Below, piece by piece: positions 16,893 through 25,942 of a stretch of DNA of 64,000 bases. Both the position numbers and the translations under genes were made by a program. How positions within the stretch are numbered: the stretch's first letter is position 1; every line of letters starts with the position of its first letter. This stretch comes from JBOGNO01 sp050747245 (GTDB lineage: Bacteria; Acidobacteriota; Terriglobia; Acidiferrales; UBA7541): assembly GCA_050747245.1 (NCBI GenBank), contig JBOGNO010000001.1, forward strand, positions 62,001 through 126,000, in the 5' to 3' direction. Under the pieces are notes generated by a model. That model made no database searches. It was given only the letters and a program-made list of their open reading frames with translations, and was not told where the DNA came from.

Positions 16893-16962
16893 CCGCCACT
16901 GCACGCGTTTTGTTGTTTCCTCTGCGATCCGTCGGACTTTTTTGCAGCACAAAATTTCTTAC

Positions 16963-16991
16963 TTGACTTTCGCTTTTTCTTCGCCTATAGT
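16963..16991 (+). promoter_or_regulatory. Strong sigma70-type promoter upstream of the dinB/dnaE2 cassette
   Basis: TTGACT (16963-16968) and TATAGT (16986-16991) are separated by exactly 17 bases, each matching five of six consensus positions. The predicted transcription start is near 16998, about 190 bases before the polymerase start codon. No known LexA box was recognised overlapping it. Confidence 0.75.
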
Positions 16992-16994
16992 CCT

Positions 16995-17188
16995 CCGCGG
17001 TAGAGCAACGGGAAGGCGGGGGAAGCCGCGACCCCATTGTCCATCGGACTCTCACGGGCCGCCCTTCCCTCGCCGAAAAATCTTTCTCCGTTGCCGCCGG
17101 TGGGGAGACGATTCCCCTCCGCGCCCGCATCCGCGAACTGGATGCCAAAACCTCACGACCCTTCCCGCTGCTTGCCGCAGGTGCTTCG
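16995..17188 (+). ncRNA. Candidate structured leader or small RNA upstream of dinB
   Basis: The 190 bases between the promoter and the polymerase gene contain nested complementarity. GCAACGG (17005-17011) pairs with CCGTTGC (17088-17094), enclosing GGAAGGCG (17011-17018) against CGCCCTTCC (17060-17068, one bulge) and GGGG/CCCC (17019-17022 with 17032-17035). Downstream hairpins are GGGGA-gacga-TTCCCC (about 17102-17117) and GCATCC-gcgaact-GGATGC (17127-17145). No riboswitch class was recognised. It may be a regulatory leader of the cassette or an independent small RNA of about 105-150 nt. Confidence 0.4.
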
Positions 17189-18400
17189 ATGGATGCGACG
17201 CCGAAAATTGTTCATGTGGACGTGGATGCATTTTTTGCTTCGGTCGAACAGGTGCTCGACCCGCGCCTCAGGGGGAAGCCGGTGCTGGTGGGCCGGGGCG
17301 TAGTGGCTTCGGCGAGCTACGAAGCGAAATCGCGCGGCGTGCGCACGGCAATGACGTTTCGCCGCGCGCGCGAGCTCTGCCCCGAAGCCATCGTCGTGCC
17401 CGGACAATACGAGCACTACGCCGATTACGGGGCGCGCGTACGGCGCAAGCTCGAAAATTTTACGCCTGCTGTGGAAACCGCCGCGCTCGATGATTTCTAT
17501 CTCGACTTCCGCGGCACCGGGCGGCTCTATCCCGATCTCGCCGCGACGCTGCGAGGGATGCAGCAGAAAATCTTCGACGCGACCGGGCTTGGAGTTTCTG
17601 TGGGGGCGGCGAATTCGAAACTGGTGGCGTCCATAGCCTCGCGAATGAAGCGGCCGCGCGGGTTCGCGATTGTTCCGGCCGGCACGGAAATGGAATTTCT
17701 CGCGCCTCTCGACATTGAGAAGCTGCACGGCATCGGCCCCGCACATGCGGCCGCGCTGCGCGAGCGCGGGATCGAAACCATCGGACAATTGCGCACCGTG
17801 CCCGTCGAAGCGCTCGAAGCGGCATTTGGAGAAATCACCGGACGGCAGTTCTGGGAGCGCGCGCGCGGCTTCGATGAACGCGCGGTCACAGGGCCGGCCG
17901 AGCCGAAATCCATCTCGCGCGAAACCACCATCGAAGACGGCACGATTGACCTCGAGTTCCTCGGCGCGCTCATCGAATATCTCGCCGAGCGCATCGGCTC
18001 CACGCTCCGCGCTCACGGCCGCCAGGCGCGCACGCTTGCCTTCCGGATGCGCTATACCGATTCCTATTCCGCCGGACGCGCGGCCCCGCTCCTGCCGCCG
18101 ACGAACGACGAAAAGCAATTGCTTTCCACAGCATTTGAAATTTTTCGCGCTCTTTTTACGCGGCGCGTGGCGCTGCGATGGATCGGCGTGAGTGTCATCA
18201 ACCTCGAACCGGAGCAGCGGCAAAATGAATTATTCGACGCCACCGCGAACCGGCGTTGGTACCTCACCCGCGGCGTAGATACCGTGCGCGGACGATTCGG
18301 CTGGAACGCGGTGTTTTACGGCAAGGGACTCGAGCTGCGCGAGCACTATGCCACTAAGCCCGCGGGCCTGGTCCTCTCGACGCCGTGCCTTTCACGCTGA
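17189..18400 (+). CDS. dinB: Y-family DNA polymerase IV-like, with SIDE motif changed to ALDD
   Basis: A 403-residue Y-family translesion polymerase. Visible: HVDVDAFFASVE with catalytic Asp11 and Asp13 and a Phe steric gate (Phe16), SYEAKSRGVRTAM, the palm motif ETAALDDFYLD, SVGAANSKLVASIASRMKRP, the helix-hairpin-helix GIGPAHAAALRERGI, a little-finger domain from about 240, and a clamp-binding QNELF at 345-349. The usual S-x-D-E catalytic element reads A-L-Asp101-Asp102, a conservative Glu-to-Asp change that may lower activity. It is followed 86 bases later by dnaE2 on the same strand. This suggests it fills the place normally taken by ImuB, an inference from context only. Confidence 0.9.
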   Translation: MDATPKIVHVDVDAFFASVEQVLDPRLRGKPVLVGRGVVASASYEAKSRGVRTAMTFRRARELCPEAIVVPGQYEHYADYGARVRRKLENFTPAVETAALDDFYLDFRGTGRLYPDLAATLRGMQQKIFDATGLGVSVGAANSKLVASIASRMKRPRGFAIVPAGTEMEFLAPLDIEKLHGIGPAHAAALRERGIETIGQLRTVPVEALEAAFGEITGRQFWERARGFDERAVTGPAEPKSISRETTIEDGTIDLEFLGALIEYLAERIGSTLRAHGRQARTLAFRMRYTDSYSAGRAAPLLPPTNDEKQLLSTAFEIFRALFTRRVALRWIGVSVINLEPEQRQNELFDATANRRWYLTRGVDTVRGRFGWNAVFYGKGLELREHYATKPAGLVLSTPCLSR

Positions 18401-18486
18401 AAGGAAATCAGTCTTAGCAGTTCGCAGTCGAAAATCCCGTCCTTTGCCGGAAAGTAAAACTCACTCAAAACGGAATAGGGCTTTTT

Positions 18487-21400
18487 ATGTTCGTGCACCT
18501 GCATTGCCGGAGCCATTATTCGTTCTTGCGGGCGGTCGCCTCGCCGGAGGAACTGGCGGCGGCTGCCGCGGAACAGAAGATGGCGGCCGTCGCGCTCACG
18601 GATACGGATGGGCTCTACGCCGCGATTCCCTTCTATCAAGCGGCGCGCGAGCGAGGCGTCAAGCCGATTGTCGGAGTGGTGCTCGAAATTGAATTTCGAA
18701 ATTCACAATCCGAAAATCCAGCAGTAGAAAATAAAGCGCAAAATTCGGCAAGGGCGCGCGCACTGGTTCTGCTCGCGGCGGATCGCGCTGGATACAGCAA
18801 CCTCTGCGAGCTTGTCACCCGCCGGCAGCTCGATGAAAAACCTGTTTCGCTCGAGCTGCTCAATACGCACGGCCAGGGACTGATCGCACTCCATGCCCCG
18901 GAAGAAAAAAACGCGGCGGAAACTGCGCACGCGGCACAGCTCAAAGAAATTTTCGGCGATGCGCTGTATCTCGAAGCGCATCATTTTCTTTCGAGCGGCC
19001 GCAGCAACCTTCGCGCGGCGCTCGAATTGCGGCGCGCGATCGGCGTTCCGCTGGCCGCAACGAACCAGGTCCATTTTCTCCGCCCCGAGGAGCATCTGCA
19101 CCATCGCGTACTCAACGCCATCCGCACCGGCACGCTGTTGACGCAGGTCGCCGCTCCGGAGATCGCCGACGCGGAGGCCTATTTCAAATCCGAAGAGGAG
19201 ATGCGCCGCGCGTTTGCCGATTATCCGGAAGCGCTTGCGGCGACGACGGAAATCGCCGGGCGCGCCGACCTCGAGCTCGAACTCGGCAAAACGATTTTCC
19301 CCGAGTTCCCCGTGCCCGAGGGCGAGACGCCGTTTTCGTATCTCTGGCAATTGTGTTTCGAAGGCGCGCGCAAGCGATATTTCCCGCTTCGGCCGGAAGT
19401 GCTGGCGCGGCTGACGCACGAGCTCGAAGTGATTCATCGCCTGCATCTGGCACCCTACTTTCTCCTGGTATGGGAAATCGTCGAAGAGGCGCGCCGACGG
19501 GGCATTCCGGCTGTGGCGCGTGGCTCCGCGGCGAGCTCGATGGTTACCTATTGTCTGGGCATTTCGCGCGTGTGCCCGCTGCGCTGGGGACTTTATTTCG
19601 AGCGCTTCCTCAACGAGCAGCGCGGTGATTGCCCGGACATCGATATCGACATTTGCGGCGTGCGCCGGGATGAGCTGCTCAACTATGTGTACGAGCGCTG
19701 GGGCCAGGAGCACGTGGCCATGATTGCCAGCTTCATCACCATGCACGCACGGCTTGCGGTTCGCGAAGTGGCGAAAGTCTTTGGCCTCTCGCCCGGCGAA
19801 GTGAACCAGTTCACGCGGCGGCTGCCGCACCGCCCCGTGCGCGAAATCCTTGAAGCCATCCGCACCCTGCCGGAATGCCGCACGCTCCCGGCAAACGAGG
19901 AACCCTGGAAAACGATCCTCGCCGTCGCGCTGCGGCTCGACAATTTTCCGCGCCATCTGGGCATTCATCCCTGCGGAACGGTGATTGCGGCGAGGCCCCT
20001 TACGGAACTCGTGCCACTCGAACGGGCCACCAAGGGAATTGTCGTCACGCAATACGACATGAACGCGGTGGAAGCCCTCGGCCTGATCAAGATGGACCTG
20101 CTCGGTCAGCGTGGGCTGACGACCATGTCCCTTGCGCTCGCAAATATCGAGCGCTCCATGGGCGAACGAATCGATTTCGACGCCATCCCGGAAAACGACG
20201 AGGCCACGTGCGCGATGACTTCCGCGGGCCGCACCATGGGCGTCTTCCAGATTGAATCGCCGGGACTGCGCGGGCTGTTGCGGGCGCTGCGCGCAAAAAC
20301 GCTTGAGGAACTGTGCGTGGCCATCGCTATCATTCGTCCCGGCGCTTCCGAATACGGCGCGAAGGAAACTTTTCTCCGCCGGCTGCGCGGCCAGGAGCCG
20401 GTGCATTATGCGCATGCGCTCGCCGAGCCAATCCTGCGTGAGACGCTCGGCGTCTGCGTGTATCAGGAGCAGGTAATGCAACTCGCCCTCGCGCTCGGAT
20501 CGCTCACGCTTGCCGAAGCGGATATCGTGCGCCAGTCGAAAGCAAAATTTGCGGATGAGCGCGAACGCCAGCGTCTTCGTGCGAAATTCCTGAAAGCGGC
20601 CGAAAGGCTGGCTCTCGAAGGCGCGGCACGCGAAGAAACCTGGAAGATGGTGGAAAAATTTGCCGGCTTCGCTTTCTGCAAGGCCCATTCGGCCACCTAC
20701 GCCGACCTCGCCTACCGCATCGCTTATCTCAAAGCCCATTACCCGGCCGAATTTCTCGCCGCAATGTGCAGCGCCGAAGCCGGGTTTTATCACGTCTCCG
20801 CGTACGTCGAGGAAGCCAAGCGCTGGGGAATCGAAGTGCGCCTGCCCTCGGTGAATCATTCGCGGATTGTGTACACCACTGAGCCAGCCGGCGCTGGCCG
20901 CGCGATGCGGATCGGGTTGATGCAGGTGAAAAGCCTGCGGCGCGAGGCGATGGAAGTGATCTTGCGCTCGCGCGAAGAACGCGGTCCATTTTGCTCGCTT
21001 GAAGACTTTCTCCGCCGCGTGCCTTTGGAGCGCAATGAAGCCGCAGCGCTCATCAAATGCGGCGCACTCGATGATTTCGGCGAGACTCGCCCGGCCCTGC
21101 TCTGGCGGCTGAGCGTCGCGGGGTTGCACTCCACCGAAACGCCGGCAGCGAGCGCAGCGCTCTTCCCCGAAACGCTGCCGCACGAAGACAAAATGAAAGC
21201 ATTCGTGCCGCACGCCGATTACTCGCGCGAACAGCGCCTCGCCTGCGAGCAGGAAATTCTCGAAGTGGCGGTCAGCGGACATCCGCTCGACCTGGCTACA
21301 AGAGACGGCGAAGCCTGGAGCACGGAACTCGAGAGTCTGCGGGGCAGAAGAGTCCAGTTGCTCGGCTGGCTTATCACCTTTCGCCACGTCGGCACGAAAA

Positions 21401-21666
21401 ATTACCGCAACATGATGTTTGCGACATTCGAAGACCAGCGCGGAATTTATGAAGCCGTGCTTTTCCCCAACGCGTACGATCGCTACGGCGGACTCGTCTT
21501 CGAAACGCGCTGCCTGCGCGTCACCGGGCGCGTGGAAGCCGATGGGCAGTTGAACTGCGAAAAACTGGAAAGGATCGAAATGCGCCAGACGCGAGGCAAA
21601 GCACCGCAAGGGCAGGCCGTAGCATCGAGCGCCGGATCACACGCCTGCAGAGGAAAGGGAGCATGA
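18487..21666 (+). CDS. dnaE2: DnaE2-type error-prone DNA polymerase III alpha subunit
   Basis: A 1059-residue C-family polymerase, shorter than replicative DnaE and of DnaE2 length. The N-terminal PHP domain begins MFVHLHCRSHYSF with His4, His6 and His10. Catalytic acids are in PDIDID (384-388) and IKMDLLG (Asp537). Other family blocks are ARGSAASSMVTYCLGI, HLGIHPCGTVIA and YQEQVMQLA. A helix-hairpin-helix region and a C-terminal OB fold (VQLLGWLITFRHVGTKNYRN) follow. DnaE2 carries out damage-induced mutagenic bypass, normally with ImuA and ImuB; here its partner appears to be the upstream Y-family polymerase. Its last codons overlap the small ORF by four bases. Confidence 0.93.
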   Translation: MFVHLHCRSHYSFLRAVASPEELAAAAAEQKMAAVALTDTDGLYAAIPFYQAARERGVKPIVGVVLEIEFRNSQSENPAVENKAQNSARARALVLLAADRAGYSNLCELVTRRQLDEKPVSLELLNTHGQGLIALHAPEEKNAAETAHAAQLKEIFGDALYLEAHHFLSSGRSNLRAALELRRAIGVPLAATNQVHFLRPEEHLHHRVLNAIRTGTLLTQVAAPEIADAEAYFKSEEEMRRAFADYPEALAATTEIAGRADLELELGKTIFPEFPVPEGETPFSYLWQLCFEGARKRYFPLRPEVLARLTHELEVIHRLHLAPYFLLVWEIVEEARRRGIPAVARGSAASSMVTYCLGISRVCPLRWGLYFERFLNEQRGDCPDIDIDICGVRRDELLNYVYERWGQEHVAMIASFITMHARLAVREVAKVFGLSPGEVNQFTRRLPHRPVREILEAIRTLPECRTLPANEEPWKTILAVALRLDNFPRHLGIHPCGTVIAARPLTELVPLERATKGIVVTQYDMNAVEALGLIKMDLLGQRGLTTMSLALANIERSMGERIDFDAIPENDEATCAMTSAGRTMGVFQIESPGLRGLLRALRAKTLEELCVAIAIIRPGASEYGAKETFLRRLRGQEPVHYAHALAEPILRETLGVCVYQEQVMQLALALGSLTLAEADIVRQSKAKFADERERQRLRAKFLKAAERLALEGAAREETWKMVEKFAGFAFCKAHSATYADLAYRIAYLKAHYPAEFLAAMCSAEAGFYHVSAYVEEAKRWGIEVRLPSVNHSRIVYTTEPAGAGRAMRIGLMQVKSLRREAMEVILRSREERGPFCSLEDFLRRVPLERNEAAALIKCGALDDFGETRPALLWRLSVAGLHSTETPAASAALFPETLPHEDKMKAFVPHADYSREQRLACEQEILEVAVSGHPLDLATRDGEAWSTELESLRGRRVQLLGWLITFRHVGTKNYRNMMFATFEDQRGIYEAVLFPNAYDRYGGLVFETRCLRVTGRVEADGQLNCEKLERIEMRQTRGKAPQGQAVASSAGSHACRGKGA

Positions 21667-21968
21667 TCTTCGCGCCGCCTCCGCAAATCGAAAAAGAGCC
21701 CGGCGAAGGCCGGCCCGTCGCCAGCGCCGCACAATGGCTGGGCCGCAACGCGAGCAGCCGACGAAAGCTGTGGGAGCGGCTGAACCCGATTCACCGCCGC
21801 CAGCTGCGTGTCCTGGCGCGCGCTCTGGCGCTCGCACAATCAAGGACGAGTTTGCCGGAATCCACACGCGCGAAATTGCTGGAAATCCTCGAAGAACTCC
21901 GCCGAGTGACGCGCCGCGCCGAACAGCTCCTTGCCGGACTGACCAACCGAACACCGCCGCCGCGCTGA
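21663..21968 (+). CDS. Small basic helical protein coupled to dnaE2, function unknown
   Basis: A 101-residue protein whose ATG overlaps the dnaE2 stop (ATGA), so translation is almost certainly coupled. It is rich in Arg, Leu and Glu. Residues about 30-60 (RKLWERLNPIHRRQLRVLAR) and 68-92 (STRAKLLEILEELRRVTRRA) look like two amphipathic helices with charged surfaces, the second coiled-coil-like. There is no signal peptide, no cysteine and no family I recognise. Tight coupling to a translesion polymerase makes a role as an accessory or regulatory subunit plausible but unproven. Confidence 0.65.
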   Translation: MIFAPPPQIEKEPGEGRPVASAAQWLGRNASSRRKLWERLNPIHRRQLRVLARALALAQSRTSLPESTRAKLLEILEELRRVTRRAEQLLAGLTNRTPPPR

Positions 21969-22007
21969 CGCTTGCCGCGCTCGAATAGAGTTGCCATACT
22001 CGATGCA

Positions 22008-22934
22008 ATGAGGCGCGTGCTCTCCGTTCTGGCAATCACTTTCCTCTGCGCACTTTCCGTGCGCGCGGATGAAATCCGATTGAAAGACGGCACGAAAATT
22101 ATCGGGAAAATAGTCGGATACGAAAACGACTCCTTTAAAATAGAAACGAAATACGGATACGCAATCGTGCGGCGAGATGCGGTCGTGTCTATCGTGGTTA
22201 CTGATTCGCCCGGAAGTACGGTACCCGACAAAGAACCTGCGACGGATGTCAACCCACCGCCAGAGAAGCGTGAAAAGCAGATAGATAAATCTGTGAAGCG
22301 CACGGCGCCCGCAAAGCCGGATGCACACGCGGTCAGTGCACAAGCGCCGGAGAAAACTGGCGCACCCGAACCTGCGCCACCGGTCACTGTGAAACCAGCT
22401 CCGCCGGCGATCACAGCGTCTCCAACTCCTCCTCAGCCGCCGCCCACTAAGTCGCAGCCTGAGCCGATCCGAGAATCCGTTACGGGCAATGCTTACACCA
22501 ACGAAACTTATGGATTCCGAATGTACAAGCCACCGAGCTGGGAAGTGATCGAAGGCGCGCGAAAAATATTGCCGGAAGCGATTACGGCAATGGGGACAAG
22601 CGATGAGACTACCTATCTACTTATCGGCGCGGAGCCGCTCGAAGGGCCGATTGAAAAGCAAATTGCCTCAACCGAAAAACGCCTGCAGGAGATCATGGAC
22701 AATTATCGCCCGCTCGGCGAGCAGCACATCACCCTTTCCGGCAATTCCGCGACAGAGCGGAAATTTCGCGGCAGCGTGGACGAGCATGACTGGTCCGGGA
22801 CTGTGGCATATTTCATACATGGCAACCGGCTGTTTACGGTGTTTGGAATGACGCGCGCCGATTCGGATTTGGTACAAATTCAGGAGAACGTCATTTCCCG
22901 CGCGATTGCTAGCATGCAATTCACCACGCCGTAA
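22008..22934 (+). CDS. Exported proline-rich protein with LSm-like N-terminal and PsbP-like C-terminal regions
   Basis: About 308 residues. A signal peptide (to about residue 20) is followed by a short beta-rich domain (DEIRLKDGTKIIGKIVGYEND) of the kind seen in exported proteins with an SH3/LSm-like fold. A long proline/alanine/lysine linker (about 70-165) suggests a periplasm-spanning tether. The C-terminal domain (from NAYTNETYGFRMYKPPSWEV) resembles PsbP/Mog1-like folds. ATG at 22008 is used because it starts the signal peptide. It sits 40 bases after the small ORF downstream of dnaE2 but is probably an unrelated envelope protein. Function not known. Confidence 0.7.
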   Translation: MRRVLSVLAITFLCALSVRADEIRLKDGTKIIGKIVGYENDSFKIETKYGYAIVRRDAVVSIVVTDSPGSTVPDKEPATDVNPPPEKREKQIDKSVKRTAPAKPDAHAVSAQAPEKTGAPEPAPPVTVKPAPPAITASPTPPQPPPTKSQPEPIRESVTGNAYTNETYGFRMYKPPSWEVIEGARKILPEAITAMGTSDETTYLLIGAEPLEGPIEKQIASTEKRLQEIMDNYRPLGEQHITLSGNSATERKFRGSVDEHDWSGTVAYFIHGNRLFTVFGMTRADSDLVQIQENVISRAIASMQFTTP

Positions 22935-22980
22935 GAGGAAAACCCTTCTCGAGGAAATTTCTAGGAAGGAGTTGTGCCGC

Positions 22981-24402
22981 TTAGAACTTCGTGACCTCAG
23001 AGAAGTGGAAATTCTTCACTTTCATCGCCGGGACCACCATTTCGAACGATTCCTCTCCGGCCGCGCGGACCGCCGCACCGAGCGTCTCCACATTTGCGAG
23101 CATTTCGATGACGCTTTGATTGAAGCGAAAATTTCGCACGCCGCAAGCCACGCGGCCATTTTCGATCAGGAACGTGCCGTCGCGCGTCATGCCCGTCAGT
23201 ACTTTTTCGTAGGGATCCACTTCGCGGATATACCACAGCCGGGAAACCAGGATGCCACGCTCGGTCGAACGAATCATCTCGTCCACGGTCGCGTCGCCGC
23301 CAGCAAAGACGATGTTCATGGGCGCTTCGCCATATTCATTGGGAAGTGAAAAGCCGTGCCCCGTGGGCTTGGTCTTCATTTTCTTCGCTGTGCTGCGCGC
23401 GTACACAAGGTTGCGCGGGACGCCGCGATCCACGAGCAGAACTTTTTGCCGGGGCATACCTTCACCATCGAATGCCGCGCCCGTCTGCAGCGGATGCGTT
23501 GCGTCGTCCCACAGTGTAATATTCTCGCCAAATAGTTGTTTGCCCATGCGGCCCGTCAGGCAAGATCGCTGGTCGAGCACTGCCGTGCCTGCAAAATCGT
23601 AGAAAAGAAAACCGACCAGATCCAGAACGGCCGCGGGCTCGAGGATAGCCGTGTAGCGCCCGGGCGCCAATTCGCGCGGCTGGCGCGAACGGATAGCATT
23701 CGCACTGGCCTTTTCAGCGAGCGCGTCCGGATCGATGTCGCCGACATTGGGGAAATTGGCTTTCGCCCAGCCCGATGAACTTTCCTCGAGCATGGTCACG
23801 GAAAATTCTGCACGGGTTTGCTCGTAATGCGCTCGCAGCCCCCGCGAATTGGCAAGAAGTGTTTCCGTTAGGCCTGTGGCAAAGATTCCCGCCGCGGTCT
23901 GACGTTTTCGCGCTGCCATCTTTACGACGCGTTCCACCGCCCGCGCACGGCTTGCGGCCGTCATTGCCGCGGTCACCCCGAAGTAGCGGCGCACTTTTTC
24001 ATAATTCTGCTTTCCGGGCAGGGGAAGCAAATCGGGATTCTTCGGCTGGAATCGTGCTAGATTCACGGCCGCTTCGACAAGTCGCCGCAGCGAATCGTCG
24101 TCTCGCTTATTCGAAGACGCGCGCGCCGTCCGCCCATCCACCACAGCGCGCACTGAGACGGACAACACTTGCTCGGCGACATTTTGATGAATCGTGTTGT
24201 TGGCGAATCGCGTCAACGCATCAGTCGTGGCGCTGATTTCCACTTCCGTTTCATCCGCAGCGCTAAATTTCAGGATGCGTTCGGCGATCCGGTCGAGCGC
24301 CGTGGAACCCCAGCGACGATGCGCGGCAATTGCTTTCCCGCGGATTTCATGGCGCCCCATGCGGCGAGCGGGCGCCTGCTTTTTGCTGGTCTTCGGCATC
24401 AT
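22981..24402 (-). CDS. pmbA: TldE/PmbA-family metalloprotease subunit
   Basis: About 473 residues of the TldD/PmbA (modulator of DNA gyrase) family. In characterised bacteria TldD and TldE form a heterodimeric protease that trims peptides such as microcin B17 leader or CcdA, with the active metal site in TldD. Family features are ALTRFANNTIHQNV near the N-terminus, LEPAAVLDLVGFLFYDF, and the C-terminal NFRFNQSVIEMLANVE. No HExxxH motif is seen, as expected for TldE. The ATG at 24400-24402 overlaps the tldD stop (ATGA), so the two are translationally coupled; a longer frame inside tldD adds 49 unlikely residues. Confidence 0.9.
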   Translation of the reverse strand: MMPKTSKKQAPARRMGRHEIRGKAIAAHRRWGSTALDRIAERILKFSAADETEVEISATTDALTRFANNTIHQNVAEQVLSVSVRAVVDGRTARASSNKRDDDSLRRLVEAAVNLARFQPKNPDLLPLPGKQNYEKVRRYFGVTAAMTAASRARAVERVVKMAARKRQTAAGIFATGLTETLLANSRGLRAHYEQTRAEFSVTMLEESSSGWAKANFPNVGDIDPDALAEKASANAIRSRQPRELAPGRYTAILEPAAVLDLVGFLFYDFAGTAVLDQRSCLTGRMGKQLFGENITLWDDATHPLQTGAAFDGEGMPRQKVLLVDRGVPRNLVYARSTAKKMKTKPTGHGFSLPNEYGEAPMNIVFAGGDATVDEMIRSTERGILVSRLWYIREVDPYEKVLTGMTRDGTFLIENGRVACGVRNFRFNQSVIEMLANVETLGAAVRAAGEESFEMVVPAMKVKNFHFSEVTKF

Positions 24403-25856
24403 TTTGCGAACGCCGCTCCGATGCGGACATTTCGGAACCGCGAAGGCGCCGCCCCGTGCCCGGTACCCATCGTCTGCATCGGTTGTCCCTTCCCGCAATT
24501 CGGCGTGCCCCAGAGCGTCCAGTAGTCGCGCGAGCAGATGGCGTCGCAACTCGACCAGAATTCCGTGGTGATGCCGCTGTAGCTGGGGTTTTTCAGCATG
24601 CGGGTTTTCTTGCCGCCCTTAATTTCCCATCCGATTTCCGTTGAAAACTGGAAATGATAGCGGCGGTCATCAATGGACCACGATCGGTTGGTCTCCATGT
24701 AAATCGCGTCGTCAGTATCGGCGATCAGGTCTTCGAGTTTCCAAGCGCCGGGAAGAAGGCTGATGTTGGTCATCCGAATGATGGGGAGACGATTCCAGCT
24801 TTCCGCGCGCATCGTGCCGTTCGAGTGCGGCTCGCCGATCATCGCTGCCGTCTCGCGATTTGTCAGGTAGCCCGTGAACAGCCCGTTGCTAATGATCGGG
24901 GTGCATTGCGCGGGCACGCCCTCGTCGTCGTAGCCGAACGTGCCCAGTCCCGGCCCGTGCTCCAACCGCGCGTCGGCTACCACGTTTACAATGTCGGACC
25001 CGTAGCGCAGCGTCCGCAGCTTATCCACGGTCAAAAAGCTCATCCCCGCAAAATTCGCTTCCATTCCCAGCACGCGATCAAGTTCGATGGGATGCCCGAT
25101 GGATTCGTGAATTTGCAGACCGAGTTGCGAACTGTCGAGAATGATTGTCCGCGCGCCTTCCGGACACTGTTCGGCCATATGTAGCGCGACTGCTTCTTCA
25201 CCGACGCGCCGCGCGTGGCTTGGGAGATCGAGCGCCTCGACGAGCTCGTAACCTTGCAGTGTGTGCTGTCCGCCGAAGCTGTTGGGATACGACCGTTTCT
25301 GAATTTCACTGCCTGCAAAACTTGTGGCCACGATCCCCGCGCCGGAAAGAACCTTCACCTGGTGAATCGCTGAGCCGATGCTGGAAACGAAGAGTTGCTC
25401 GATGCGGCGAAAAGACATCGCTCCTTCCGCCAGCGTCACTCCCTTGACGGCGCGCATCTCGCGGTCTGCCTCCAGCAGCACGCCGAGTTGCGCTTCCAAG
25501 GGAATTCGGAACGGGTCCTTGATGAATGAATTTTGCCAAGTATCGACGAAAGCTTTTTCGGGAACGAGGACGACATCCTTGCGCTTGGCCATCGCCGACG
25601 CTTTGGCAATGGCCACTGCTTCGGCGGCACAGGCCTGTACCCCCTCGCGTGTCAGCCGGTCGGTGGAGGCGAATCCCCAGGCTCCCCGCGCGACGACGCG
25701 GATTCCGATACCGAGCGTCTCGGTTTCTGCGAGCGAGCCGACAGCTCCATTCTTCACCGAAATGTCGCGCTGGCGAATGTCCATCACGCGCACATCGGCG
25801 TAGCTCGCGCCGCGCAACTTCGCGGTTTCGATCGCCCAGTTGGCCCAGTCTCTCAT
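24399..25856 (-). CDS. tldD: TldD-family metalloprotease, catalytic subunit
   Basis: A 485-residue TldD. The metal-binding HExxxH motif reads HESIGH at residues 250-255, in LGLQIHESIGHPIELDR, with the downstream GTFGYDDEGVPAQ and NRETAAMIG blocks typical of the family. With the coupled tldE gene it should form a heterodimer that degrades unfolded or short peptides in the cytoplasm. The pair is often linked to peptide-natural-product maturation, but no precursor or modification gene is in sight. It is separated by 86 bases from ahcY upstream. Confidence 0.94.
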   Translation of the reverse strand: MRDWANWAIETAKLRGASYADVRVMDIRQRDISVKNGAVGSLAETETLGIGIRVVARGAWGFASTDRLTREGVQACAAEAVAIAKASAMAKRKDVVLVPEKAFVDTWQNSFIKDPFRIPLEAQLGVLLEADREMRAVKGVTLAEGAMSFRRIEQLFVSSIGSAIHQVKVLSGAGIVATSFAGSEIQKRSYPNSFGGQHTLQGYELVEALDLPSHARRVGEEAVALHMAEQCPEGARTIILDSSQLGLQIHESIGHPIELDRVLGMEANFAGMSFLTVDKLRTLRYGSDIVNVVADARLEHGPGLGTFGYDDEGVPAQCTPIISNGLFTGYLTNRETAAMIGEPHSNGTMRAESWNRLPIIRMTNISLLPGAWKLEDLIADTDDAIYMETNRSWSIDDRRYHFQFSTEIGWEIKGGKKTRMLKNPSYSGITTEFWSSCDAICSRDYWTLWGTPNCGKGQPMQTMGTGHGAAPSRFRNVRIGAAFAK

Positions 25857-25942
25857 GCGGGAGTCTTAGATTTTGTGCGTCTCGGAAGGGGCACGTCGCG
25901 ATTCACTTTCCGAATGGATTCGCGTTGTTAGAATTTCGAATC

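Noticed and set aside
18703..21609. A 968-codon open frame antisense to dnaE2
   Set aside because: High GC favours long antisense frames; the product is rich in His, Arg and Phe without domain motifs, while the plus-strand polymerase motifs are unmistakable.
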